Part shown: positions 1-6,126 of the stretch, in pieces
Position numbering within the stretch: the first letter of the stretch is position 1
How the letters are laid out: each line of letters starts with the position of its first letter
From: Candidatus Altarchaeota archaeon
Lineage (GTDB): Archaea > SpSt-1190
DNA: 8,448 nucleotides
Direction: 5' to 3'
NCBI GenBank assembly: GCA_018221025.1
Contig: JAAOXX010000011.1
Coordinates: 1 to 8,448, forward strand
Position numbers and translations under genes: made by a program
Notes under the pieces: model-generated
Databases searched by the model: none
Seen by the model: the letters and a program-made list of their open reading frames with translations, nothing else
What the model was told of the DNA's origin: nothing

Positions 1-1056
1 AGTTTTTTCAACGATATAAGCAGTGAAACGATTTTTACACTCTTGCCACTCTATATTGAGTCAAACAGTGTCATTGGATTTCTCGGAGGAATAATTAACG
101 GGCTCGGAGACCTAACTAAGAGTTATTTTGGATACCTATCCGACCATCTAGGCCGTAGACGACCCATAGTATTTGCTGGCTACTTAGTTTCAACTATTGC
201 AAAACTTATAATTCCCCTTGTAACTTTACCATTCCTTATTCCACTCCTTTTATTAGACCGACTTGGAAAGGGAGTTAGAGAAGGTCCAAGGGATGCAATA
301 CTTTCTACCACCGAAAAAAAAGGATGGGCATTCGGATTACAGAAGTCTATGGACACAATGGGTGCCGTCGTCGGTGGTTTGCTCGCATACTTTTTCATAA
401 TCCATCAGACGAATTATAAGTTTGCAATGGGATTTGCTGCAAGCATTGGTATATTGGCATTAGTTCCACTTTTGTTTGTTGGACACACCGAAGTCAAGAA
501 AACTTATTCCGGTTTTGTTGAAACTGTAAAGAAAGTCTCAAAGGAGATGAAATATTTGCTACCAATGGCAGCACTCTTCGGTTTTGTAATGATTTCCCCT
601 ATGATTTTTATTAAAGAATCGTATGACCAATTGGGAAGCATTGGAATTCTTGTGTATGTGTTATTCAATATTGTTTATGCTTTATCTGCCAATTTTTTCG
701 GAAAACTTTCAGACAGGAAAGGCAGGTCAAATGTATTGAATTTGAGCTTTGTTTCTGCGGCCCTTGCGTTTCTATTTGTGTTTAGAGGGGGTTGGGGAAT
801 TCTGGTTGGATTCACTCTGTATGGAATTTCAATGGGGTCTTTCAGGTCAACATCAAAGGCATTAGTCAGTGATATTGTGAAAAAGAGGCAGGCAACTGCG
901 CTCGGACTTTTCCAAACGGTTTTAGGCTTATCCGTTTTTGTTGGGTCAAGTATTTTTGGCATTCTTTTAGAATCAATAGGAAGCACAACATACTTACTAG
1001 GGGCGCTTCTTTCTGGGATATCGTTGGGGGCATATAATTTGATGCGCCAGTATTAG
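1..1056 (+). CDS. Major facilitator superfamily transporter (5' truncated by window edge)
   Basis: The reading frame is open from base 1, so the gene starts before the window; at least 351 residues are present. The first residues read SFFNDISSETIFTLLPLYIE, the usual first-helix sequence of one archaeal/bacterial MFS group, so only a short N-terminus is missing. The TTG at 43 is internal and not the start. The loop between helices 2 and 3 has the MFS motif A (GYLSDHLGRRRP), followed by RLGKGVREGPRDA, a strongly conserved sequence of this subgroup. A second motif A copy (GKLSDRKGR) opens the C-terminal half, as expected from the internal duplication. Hydrophobic segments fill the rest. It is an inner-membrane secondary transporter; the substrate cannot be told. 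It ends in TAG at 1054-1056, overlapping the stop codon of the convergent gene. Confidence 0.92.
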   Translation, partial: SFFNDISSETIFTLLPLYIESNSVIGFLGGIINGLGDLTKSYFGYLSDHLGRRRPIVFAGYLVSTIAKLIIPLVTLPFLIPLLLLDRLGKGVREGPRDAILSTTEKKGWAFGLQKSMDTMGAVVGGLLAYFFIIHQTNYKFAMGFAASIGILALVPLLFVGHTEVKKTYSGFVETVKKVSKEMKYLLPMAALFGFVMISPMIFIKESYDQLGSIGILVYVLFNIVYALSANFFGKLSDRKGRSNVLNLSFVSAALAFLFVFRGGWGILVGFTLYGISMGSFRSTSKALVSDIVKKRQATALGLFQTVLGLSVFVGSSIFGILLESIGSTTYLLGALLSGISLGAYNLMRQY

Positions 1057-1595
1057 CGGCGTTTCTCAACTAGTTTCTTTGCAGAATACATTCTCTGGAA
1101 TAATGTTATTACAAGTAAAATATTCAAGATGATGAGTCCATTGTGAATTTGATTCAGTAGGAGAAAACCTGTAATAATAAATGCTCGCTCAGTTCTTTCT
1201 GCAAATCCGCCATCTATCCCTTTTGGAGCCTTAATTCCAACATGGCTAATTGCATATGAAAACACCATTGCTGGAACCGCAAGGAAATCTACAGTAGCAA
1301 GTGCAATGTAAATTGCACCCTCCCCAAGTCTATCAAAGACTGCATCGAGAATTGCACCAAAAGGAGTTGCCATATTTCGACCCCTTGATAATGCACCATC
1401 AATACTATCCATTAGAGCTGAACTTAAAACGAGAAATGCCGCAAGCCAGTATCTCCCTACAAAAATCTCGTACCCTGCAACAATTGCAAGAACCAATCCA
1501 AAAACAGTGAGTTGATTTGGGGTAAACCATCTACCAAGTGGACTCCAAAACTTTTGAAAAACTGGGTCAGTTCTAGGTCGAAGTTTTGAAAGCAT
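1053..1595 (-). CDS. CDP-alcohol phosphatidyltransferase, probable archaetidylinositol phosphate synthase
   Basis: This 180-residue integral membrane enzyme carries the CDP-alcohol phosphotransferase signature. D63, D66, G67, R71, G80, D84 and D88 are all present; the usual alanine before the arginine is serine (S70). The four aspartates bind the divalent metals and the CDP-lipid. Hydrophobic segments lie at about 31-47, 49-67, 92-112 and 135-170. The size and the later ERTERAF segment (about 132-138) fit archaeal archaetidylinositol phosphate synthases, which join inositol 1-phosphate to CDP-archaeol. That substrate is inferred from family resemblance; archaetidylglycerol-phosphate or -serine synthase are alternatives. 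The start is ATG at 1595, with a TATA-like TTTTTAATT 28 nt upstream, so it may be transcribed separately from trmI 59 nt upstream. Confidence 0.88.
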   Translation of the reverse strand: MLSKLRPRTDPVFQKFWSPLGRWFTPNQLTVFGLVLAIVAGYEIFVGRYWLAAFLVLSSALMDSIDGALSRGRNMATPFGAILDAVFDRLGEGAIYIALATVDFLAVPAMVFSYAISHVGIKAPKGIDGGFAERTERAFIITGFLLLNQIHNGLIILNILLVITLFQRMYSAKKLVEKRR

Positions 1596-1614
1596 ATGGT
1601 TAGAATAATCCCCA

Positions 1615-1623
1615 AATTAAAAA
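1615..1623 (-). promoter_or_regulatory. TATA box for the CDP-alcohol phosphotransferase gene
   Basis: On the minus strand TTTTTAATT begins 28 nt before the ATG at 1595. That is the same spacing seen at the other transcript-initial genes in this window and implies a transcript with almost no leader. No Shine-Dalgarno-like sequence sits at the usual distance before the ATG. Confidence 0.5.
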
Positions 1624-1654
1624 GACTTACTAAACCCAAACAATGGATGTCTCA

Positions 1655-2332
1655 TTACATTTTAGTTTTTCTACCAATACACACAAATGCAGTGTGGGCA
1701 AGTGTTTTGCTTTTTGGTCTAAATGTATCAGGGTCAGTTTTCCAATCAATTAAAGATGATGTTACTACGCGTCGGTCCGAGAAACTTTTAGTAGCGATAA
1801 GCCACTTTCTAACTTGATTAGTAGTTGGAAGATAGGAGAGTAAATAACCTCCTACTTTGAGAGCGTTATGTGCTGCATCAACTCCTTCCCAAGGATCGGG
1901 TAAATCAAAAATCACCAGATCAAGATTTTTTTCTTCAATCTCAAAAATACTCTGATTTTTTGAAACTACATTTTTAAACCCCAATGTCTCAACATTGGTC
2001 TTTGCAATTTTGTGATGGTCTTCTCGAAGCTCATAAGAGTAAACTTTTCCCGGGTCAATGATATGTGCAAGCCAACTAGTCAAGTATCCTGAACCGGCTC
2101 CACCCTCAGCAATATTCCAGCCAGTTCCAATTCCCGTAAGGGAAATTAAAAGGCCAACATCTTTGGCATTTACAACTTGGGGTCCCCTCTTTATTTTACT
2201 CAATTTATCAAGAAAGCTGGCCTCAAATACGGTAGCCCACTCGGGTGGATTTTTTGGATCAACTATGCCTTTGCCAGTTTTAATCTCTTTTTCACCAAGC
2301 CACATTAACTTGCCGTCGGTTACTACATACAC
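1655..2332 (-). CDS. trmI: tRNA (adenine-N1)-methyltransferase TrmI, archaeal type
   Basis: 225 residues. It methylates N1 of adenine at position 58 (and 57 in some archaea) in the T-loop of tRNA, using S-adenosylmethionine, as a homotetramer in known members. Family landmarks are in order: KRGPQVV (48-54); the SAM-binding loop AEGGAGSG (75-82); the acidic YELRED after beta-2 with E101 for the ribose; DLPDPW (143-148), the signature of this family, with catalytic D143; a TNQV segment (171-174); and RPKSKTLAHTAF (205-216) near the C-terminus. Members usually have about 250 residues; the shortfall is in the N-terminal beta domain (first 40 or so residues). The start is GTG at 2332, 29 nt after the first T of a TATA box; the nearby ATG at 2328 is out of frame. 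Confidence 0.93.
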   Translation of the reverse strand: MYVVTDGKLMWLGEKEIKTGKGIVDPKNPPEWATVFEASFLDKLSKIKRGPQVVNAKDVGLLISLTGIGTGWNIAEGGAGSGYLTSWLAHIIDPGKVYSYELREDHHKIAKTNVETLGFKNVVSKNQSIFEIEEKNLDLVIFDLPDPWEGVDAAHNALKVGGYLLSYLPTTNQVRKWLIATKSFSDRRVVTSSLIDWKTDPDTFRPKSKTLAHTAFVCIGRKTKM

Positions 2333-2351
2333 AACCCAAGATGAATTATCA

Positions 2352-2362
2352 GTTTAAAAAAC
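2352..2362 (-). promoter_or_regulatory. TATA box of trmI
   Basis: The minus strand reads CTAAG-TTTTTTAAAC, with the first T at 2361, 29 nt before the GTG start. The same CTAAG-T-run-AAAC arrangement precedes the nucleotidyltransferase-like gene at 3961-3972, so this is probably the TATA box with part of the TFB-recognition element. Confidence 0.65.
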
Positions 2363-2392
2363 TTAGAAAACTCGTTTTGGTTAAACTCATGA

Positions 2393-2418
2393 CTTGTCAA
2401 TCCCGCGCACGGGACAAG
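2393..2418. repeat. Inverted repeat between two divergent promoters
   Basis: CTTGTC (2393-2398) is complementary to GACAAG (2413-2418). Inside it, TCCCG (2401-2405) is complementary to CGGGA (2410-2414) around the tetraloop-sized spacer CGCA. The two pairings overlap slightly, giving either one 9-bp stem with a bulge or a 5-bp inner stem. It lies between the trmI TATA box (leftward) and the TATA box at 2426 (rightward), a position suited to an operator. It could also be the 3' hairpin of a minus-strand transcript. No regulator is known from the sequence. Confidence 0.4.
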
Positions 2419-2425
2419 GGACGCG

Positions 2426-2436
2426 TTTTTTAAAAA
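2426..2436 (+). promoter_or_regulatory. TATA box for the candidate structured RNA
   Basis: TTTTTTAAAAA preceded by G resembles the trmI TATA box. With the 26-30 nt spacing seen at neighbouring genes, transcription to the right would start at about 2452-2456. That matches the left edge of the G+C-rich self-complementary block. The run is nearly symmetric, so leftward use is not excluded. Confidence 0.45.
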
Positions 2437-2449
2437 GTTTGAATGGAAG

Positions 2450-2626
2450 GTCGGGCCCCGGTTGGAACGGTCGCCTCCTGCGTTGCGACCTGCTTTCGCT
2501 CCTTGACAGCCACAGTTATCGCCGCTCCTACGAGCAGAGATTGTTAGATGGGAACCTGGGCACTACCAGAGCTCTGGTCGCGCCAAACCGAGATTGCCCC
2601 TTCCACTAATTTAGGGGACTCGGCGT
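2450..2626 (+). ncRNA. Candidate structured non-coding RNA, family not recognised
   Basis: This block has about 58% G+C (70 of 120 bases at 2461-2580) against about 40% around it. It is full of complementary pairs: ends 2450-2459 with 2615-2624 (one mismatch, two G-U); CGGTTGG 2459-2465 with 2583-2590 (one bulge); GGTCGC 2469-2474 with GCGACC 2485-2490; GCTC 2524-2527 with GAGC 2532-2535; and 2559-2569 with 2574-2584, which contains the perfect 14-nt palindrome 2565-2578. It has its own TATA box and ends in a hairpin before TATTTAT. I searched for the core sequences of SRP RNA, RNase P RNA, 5S rRNA and tRNA and found none. The strand is uncertain: the promoter favours plus, but one A-C mismatch on plus becomes a G-U pair on minus. 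A 71-codon frame over it (from 2394) has no family resemblance and is probably meaningless. Confidence 0.5.
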
Positions 2627-2630
2627 ATTT
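2588..2630 (+). terminator. Possible 3' hairpin of the candidate RNA
   Basis: CCGAG (2588-2592) pairs with CTCGG (2619-2623) and CCCC (2597-2600) with GGGG (2614-2617) around a 13-nt loop. The sequence TATTT follows. The T tract is weak, so this may be a processing or stability element instead. It competes with the long-range pairing of 2583-2590 to 2459-2465. Confidence 0.35.
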
Positions 2631-2652
2631 ATGTTAAGCGCAAAAAGAAACG

Positions 2653-2660
2653 TATATTAA
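2653..2660 (+). promoter_or_regulatory. TATA box of the PRC-barrel gene
   Basis: TATATTAA begins 30 nt before the GTG at 2683 and 39 nt before the ATG at 2692. Transcription would start at about 2679-2683, leaving at most about 10 nt of leader before the ATG. Confidence 0.5.
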
Positions 2661-2691
2661 GCGATGTAGATTATTTGGATAGGTGAATCAT

Positions 2692-2934
2692 ATGGATGAA
2701 CGAATCAGAGGAAAAGACGTCATGGGTAAAACTGTAGTTAGCAAAGAAGGCAGGAAGTTCGGAATGGTCGGCGATGTTACGTTTGATCCATCAACAGGAG
2801 AACTTTTGCGCTTAATTTTGGCTAATTCAACTCAATATGCTAAAAACTTACTAGGAACTGAACTTAAAATTCCTTTCAGTGCAGTAGTGAGTATTGGCGA
2901 TTTCGTTATTGTGAGTGAAGAGGATTTGGTTTAA
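2692..2934 (+). CDS. Small PRC-barrel domain protein
   Basis: The protein has 80 residues and is a single PRC-barrel: an initial RGKDVMGKTVVS strand pair, then KFGMVGDVTFDPSTGELLRLIL, then LGTELKIPFSAVVSIGDFVIV. There are no membrane segments and no second domain. PRC-barrels are small beta-barrels that mediate protein contacts. Single-domain archaeal versions of this size include the CdpB proteins that help anchor the FtsZ ring through SepF; whether this one does so is only a possibility, since sepF is not in the window. Two starts compete. ATG 2692 has the Shine-Dalgarno-like AGGTGA 5 nt ahead (2681-2686). GTG 2683 adds three residues and fits the leaderless spacing of neighbouring genes. 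It ends 3 nt before the convergent gene. Confidence 0.8.
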   Translation: MDERIRGKDVMGKTVVSKEGRKFGMVGDVTFDPSTGELLRLILANSTQYAKNLLGTELKIPFSAVVSIGDFVIVSEEDLV

Positions 2935-2937
2935 GTA

Positions 2938-3939
2938 TCAAATCAACTTCGTCTCAAATATTTTTGACATTATTTCTCTTTCAACACCAACAACGCTGCG
3001 TCCAACTTTAACGTTTGGTCCAACATGTGATTTCTCTCCAACGAGGCTTTCTGTTACGACTGCATTGTCTTCAATTTTTACATTTGGTCCAAGAATACTA
3101 TCAGAAATATTAACATTTTCACCAATTACTGTACCGGGATAAATTGTTGTATTTAGAATTTTACTGCCTTTTCCAATGTGAACATCACGGGCAGATACAT
3201 ATGGACCAACAAACGCCGCATCGCCACTAACACCATCAAGGCTAACTGGTGGATAAATATTAATTCCAGTAACATTTTCATGCGTCATTTCCATTCGTCG
3301 CTTCAGGTAATCTCGATTTGCCTCTACATATTCTGGAACCGAACCGAGGTGATACCAGAATGCTCCAAATTCATAGCCGTATACGGGCATCTTCCTTTGA
3401 ACGAGGTAATTGATTAGTTCCTGCATATCCATCTTGTAAGGAATCTTATCGAAGACTTCGGGTTCCATAACCATCATACCGGTTGAAACTGTATTTGAAA
3501 ATACTAGGTCAGGTCGAGGGTCGTGCAAGAAACGAACAACCATTCCTGTTGGGTCAGTGCTGACAACACTGTATCTCCACGGATTCTTGGCCGAGTGTAA
3601 ACCCAAAGTAATCAGAGGTTTTGTTCGTTCATGAAAATTAATTAATGGGTCGACGCGCAGAGGTGTAAAAATATCAGAGTAATGAACCATGAAAGTTCCA
3701 TCCATTACGCGCTCCATTGCACGCAAAGCTGATGCAGAGCCAGTAAACTCATCTTTTAGCACTTGGACCTCGTATTTTTTGAATTCTTTTGGAAAAGGAG
3801 TAATTACAATGACTTCATGGTCTTTTAGTTTTTCTAGAATTGATGAAAAAACTTCTTTTCCCGCAATGCTGAGAAAGGTTTGGGGCCTCTTTGTCACAGG
3901 AAAATCTTTGTTGTACCCCACAGGAATTACTATTTGCAT
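2938..3939 (-). CDS. Sugar-nucleotidyltransferase-like protein with left-handed beta-helix; active site degenerate
   Basis: 333 residues. The fold is that of NDP-sugar pyrophosphorylases: an N-terminal Rossmann-like domain (1-215) and a C-terminal left-handed beta-helix of hexapeptide repeats (about 240-320, e.g. AFVGPYVSA, VHIGKGSKI, TVIGENVNI, SILGPNVKI). Recognisable family positions are GSASAL (67-72), SDIF (88-91), GMMVMEPEVF (154-163) and WYHLGSVPEYVEAN (195-208). Several catalytic residues are altered. The glycine-rich GGxGTRL loop is replaced by PVGYNKDFP (6-14), the phosphate-binding lysine of the RPK motif is Q20, and the metal-binding aspartate of WxDxG is H197. It may be a non-catalytic partner, like human GMPPA beside GMPPB, or a divergent enzyme; the sugar is unknown. 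The start is ATG 3939, with a TATA box 29 nt upstream. Confidence 0.85.
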   Translation of the reverse strand: MQIVIPVGYNKDFPVTKRPQTFLSIAGKEVFSSILEKLKDHEVIVITPFPKEFKKYEVQVLKDEFTGSASALRAMERVMDGTFMVHYSDIFTPLRVDPLINFHERTKPLITLGLHSAKNPWRYSVVSTDPTGMVVRFLHDPRPDLVFSNTVSTGMMVMEPEVFDKIPYKMDMQELINYLVQRKMPVYGYEFGAFWYHLGSVPEYVEANRDYLKRRMEMTHENVTGINIYPPVSLDGVSGDAAFVGPYVSARDVHIGKGSKILNTTIYPGTVIGENVNISDSILGPNVKIEDNAVVTESLVGEKSHVGPNVKVGRSVVGVEREIMSKIFETKLI

Positions 3940-3960
3940 TTAAGTTAGTGGTGTTCATCG

Positions 3961-3972
3961 TTTAAAAACTTA
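3961..3972 (-). promoter_or_regulatory. TATA box of the nucleotidyltransferase-like gene, fused to the secD stop codon
   Basis: The minus strand reads TAAG-TTTTTAAAC. The TAA at 3972-3970 is the secD stop codon, and the T run starts at 3968, 29 nt before the ATG at 3939. So the gene likely has its own leaderless transcript despite lying only 30 nt behind secD in the same direction. Confidence 0.6.
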
Positions 3973-5181
3973 GACAATTTCTTCCAAAACCGCCAAGTAA
4001 CTCGGGCGGGCAATAAAATAACCAACAGTGAGTCCGAGTATTGTAGTTACGGCAAATCCTCTAACTGCACCAACACCAATGAACATTAGGGGTAACATTG
4101 CTGCAATCATCGTTCCAAATGTGGCCAAAATAACAAACATCGCTTCTTTCAAACCAGCCTTACCTCCGCTGATAAGGAATTCATCCGTCATAATAATTTG
4201 TTGGTCAACACTCGTCCCCAATGTAATTATGAGTCCAGCAATTGCGCTGAGGTCAAGCTGCCAATTAATAGCGCTTGCAATTGCAAGAGTTATCACCAGC
4301 TCACTAACTGTTGTGAAAAGAATTGAGCCAACCATTTCTATGTTTCGATATCTTATGAACAGTACTAATCCAACAAGTACCGCTGCGAGTAATCCAGCAT
4401 AGGAAGTACTCTTCAAGAATTCGGCACCAAGAGTAGGAGAAACTTTCTGAACACTGACTACTTCAAGTTTAGTAGGAATTGAGCCAGTCATCAAAATCGC
4501 AACCATGGTATTTAGTTTGGTTGTAGCATCTGATTTATCTTCCCCACCACCAGTAACCTGAGCAGAAGGAACTTCCCTTCCTTGAAGATCTGAAGAAATT
4601 TGAAGACTTTCAATTAATTGATTATCAATATAGAGTTCAAGGGGCTTGTCAAGGTAAGCACCACCCATTCCAGTTGGGAAAAGGCCAGCCGTAACATCGG
4701 CAAATTTCTTAGTTGCTTCAGGGGTCAGGATAACAGGAATGCTGTATCTGTACGCTGCAGTTCCAGATTCCTGTCGCATTAGTATTCCTGCTTTATCGAC
4801 TCTAACATCATCCCCAGTGAAGATAGTAATATTGTTGATTCGGCCCTCGAAGAATCCTTCACTTGCCAATAAAGATTCAATATCTCCTTCACTGAGCCCA
4901 GCCGCCTCAACCACAACAAACGCACTTTGCAGGTCACTTGCACCCCTAACTCTAATATCCCTAAGACCGTAAACATTGAGACGATTTTGTAGAACCGATG
5001 TAATATCATCAAGTTCTACAGATTGATTTGTCGGACGAAGAATTACACGGGAGCCCCCTTGAATATCAAATCCCCATTGGAGATCTAAACCTGCCCATGG
5101 CTTAAGCTGAACAACACTCCACAAAAGGAATGCCATCAGAATCATTACACGCCACTTTTTGAAAATCTTGTCGAAATTCAT
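3970..5181 (-). CDS. secD: Protein-export membrane protein SecD
   Basis: 403 residues. SecD pairs with SecF in the cytoplasmic membrane and aids late steps of Sec-dependent export. TM1 lies at about 11-27, followed by the family motif GLDLQWGFDIQGGS (31-44). The external P1 domain spans about 50-255 and includes MTGSIPTKLEVVSVQKVSPTLG (231-252), the conserved entry to the membrane half. TM2-TM6 lie at about 260-403. The TM4 motif SAIAGLIITLGTSVDQQII (312-330) contains D326, the equivalent of the proton-pathway aspartate of bacterial SecD. The start is ATG 5181 rather than the longer frame to 5229: ATGA overlaps the secF stop, and GGAGG lies 7 nt ahead. Archaeal SecD is shorter than bacterial SecD, as here. 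Confidence 0.95.
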   Translation of the reverse strand: MNFDKIFKKWRVMILMAFLLWSVVQLKPWAGLDLQWGFDIQGGSRVILRPTNQSVELDDITSVLQNRLNVYGLRDIRVRGASDLQSAFVVVEAAGLSEGDIESLLASEGFFEGRINNITIFTGDDVRVDKAGILMRQESGTAAYRYSIPVILTPEATKKFADVTAGLFPTGMGGAYLDKPLELYIDNQLIESLQISSDLQGREVPSAQVTGGGEDKSDATTKLNTMVAILMTGSIPTKLEVVSVQKVSPTLGAEFLKSTSYAGLLAAVLVGLVLFIRYRNIEMVGSILFTTVSELVITLAIASAINWQLDLSAIAGLIITLGTSVDQQIIMTDEFLISGGKAGLKEAMFVILATFGTMIAAMLPLMFIGVGAVRGFAVTTILGLTVGYFIARPSYLAVLEEIV

Positions 5182-6038
5182 TGATTCGCCTCCGCATACC
5201 AAAGAACCATACTGAGACTCTGGAACCATGTGTTTATGATATCAAAGACGGCACCTAGCATCATAACGAGTGCAATGTCTTTGATTAAAGATGAGGTTGA
5301 AAGGAAGAATAGTGCCGAAAGACTTGCAAATATTGCGGCACTCATAGTCATTGCCGTCTTCATTGCAACCATCGCTCGCTTTTTCGGGTCACCTTCAGAA
5401 TTCTTTAAAATTTTATTGTCAAATAAAACCTCGCTGTCAACACTCCAACCCATGAGCATTAGAAGCGCACCAATTGTGTGTGGTGCGAGTTTAACTCCAA
5501 AAACTGTCATGAAAACGGCGGCCTCAAAAACATTCAAAAATCCTGAGAGGATAACTGTAAACGCTACAATAAATTTTCTGAATATTACTGCAAGGATTAG
5601 ACCCATCAATAAGAAACTAAGTATAACTGAAAGAGTTGCACCTTTCATAAAACTCTCACCCATTGCAGGGCCAACTGATTTTACGTCATACTCAAGTCCT
5701 GGGAAAGTTTGATTGACTTCACCAACAACTTCTTCCTCTGTGGATTCTGGACCAACTTCAATTGCAACGGCAATTAAATCGCCAGAATCATATGCCTTGA
5801 TTTCTCTAAGTGCCCAATCCTTCAGCGCAAAATATTCTTTGAGTCCAGGCTCATAAGAAGTGGTGTAAACAGTTACTACAGTCCCACCACTCAAATCGAT
5901 GTCTTTTTTGAAAAATTCTCCCGTTTTGGAATAATTCATGTAAAAAACTGATGCCGAAATTATGAAAACAATTAATGGTATTACCATGAGTGATTTGTAG
6001 TGGATGGAGTACCAATCCGAAAATTTTTCATACAGCAC
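5178..6038 (-). CDS. secF: Protein-export membrane protein SecF
   Basis: 286 residues, a normal archaeal length; partner of SecD. TM1 lies at about 16-34, followed by FFKKDIDLSGGTVVTV (42-57), the D-L-x-G-G motif of the family. A short external domain extends to about 130, then five membrane segments at about 133-153, 157-180, 185-207, 230-248 and 254-282. TM4 has LMLMGWSVDSEVLF (193-206) with D201 at the conserved acidic position. The start is GTG 6038; a TATA-like TTTTAACTA begins at 6064, 26 nt before it, so the secF-secD transcript is probably leaderless. SecF comes first and overlaps SecD by 4 nt, the usual archaeal order and opposite to bacteria. Confidence 0.95.
   Translation of the reverse strand: MLYEKFSDWYSIHYKSLMVIPLIVFIISASVFYMNYSKTGEFFKKDIDLSGGTVVTVYTTSYEPGLKEYFALKDWALREIKAYDSGDLIAVAIEVGPESTEEEVVGEVNQTFPGLEYDVKSVGPAMGESFMKGATLSVILSFLLMGLILAVIFRKFIVAFTVILSGFLNVFEAAVFMTVFGVKLAPHTIGALLMLMGWSVDSEVLFDNKILKNSEGDPKKRAMVAMKTAMTMSAAIFASLSALFFLSTSSLIKDIALVMMLGAVFDIINTWFQSLSMVLWYAEANQ
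5189..5193 (-). promoter_or_regulatory. Shine-Dalgarno site of secD
   Basis: GGAGG on the minus strand, 7 nt before ATG 5181 and inside the secF coding end. It decides the secD start in favour of 5181 and marks secD as an operon-internal gene. Confidence 0.8.
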
Positions 6039-6126
6039 AAGAAAGCCTTGTAATATAGTTAAAAGGAATTGTTTACCACTTATGAGTGATTAGGATAGGA
6101 TATTTACGGACACCCCATATAATTAT
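6039..6126. promoter_or_regulatory. Divergent promoter region between secF and the small membrane protein operon
   Basis: The 88-nt gap carries two TATA-like boxes facing outward. On the minus strand TTTTAACTA runs from 6064, 26 nt before the secF GTG. On the plus strand TATTTA runs from 6101, 26 nt before the GTG at 6127. There is little room for other control sites. Confidence 0.5.

Noticed and set aside
43..45. TTG at 43 as the start of the transporter.
   Set aside because: The frame is open upstream and encodes the conserved first-helix sequence SFFNDISSE, so the gene begins outside the window.
2487..2540. The minus strand resembles, with gaps, a conserved 23S rRNA segment (CGGCG..TAACT..GTC..AAGG.AGCGAAA).
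   Set aside because: The match is short and gapped, the surrounding bases do not continue it, and it was compared from memory. It is more likely chance or, at most, a reason to run an rRNA profile.
2394..2609. A 71-codon plus-strand frame across the G+C-rich block.
   Set aside because: The composition follows the RNA-like block, no family resemblance is seen, the start lies before the TATA box at 2426, and no ribosome site is present.
2450..2626. Assignment of the RNA candidate to SRP RNA, RNase P RNA, 5S rRNA or a tRNA.
   Set aside because: The SRP helix 8 core (GGAAGGxAGCAGC), the RNase P GGAAAGTCC-type core, the 5S CCCATxCCGAAC segment and a TTCRA T-loop in a proper stem were all sought on both strands and not found.
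5182..5229. A longer SecD start at 5229.
   Set aside because: It would add 16 non-hydrophobic residues encoded inside secF; the ATGA overlap and the GGAGG 7 nt ahead of 5181 fix the start there.
4028..5712. Long plus-strand frames opposite secD and secF (for example 4028-4402 and 5230-5712).
   Set aside because: They are antisense shadows of well-identified membrane proteins, with repetitive low-complexity translations and no family resemblance.
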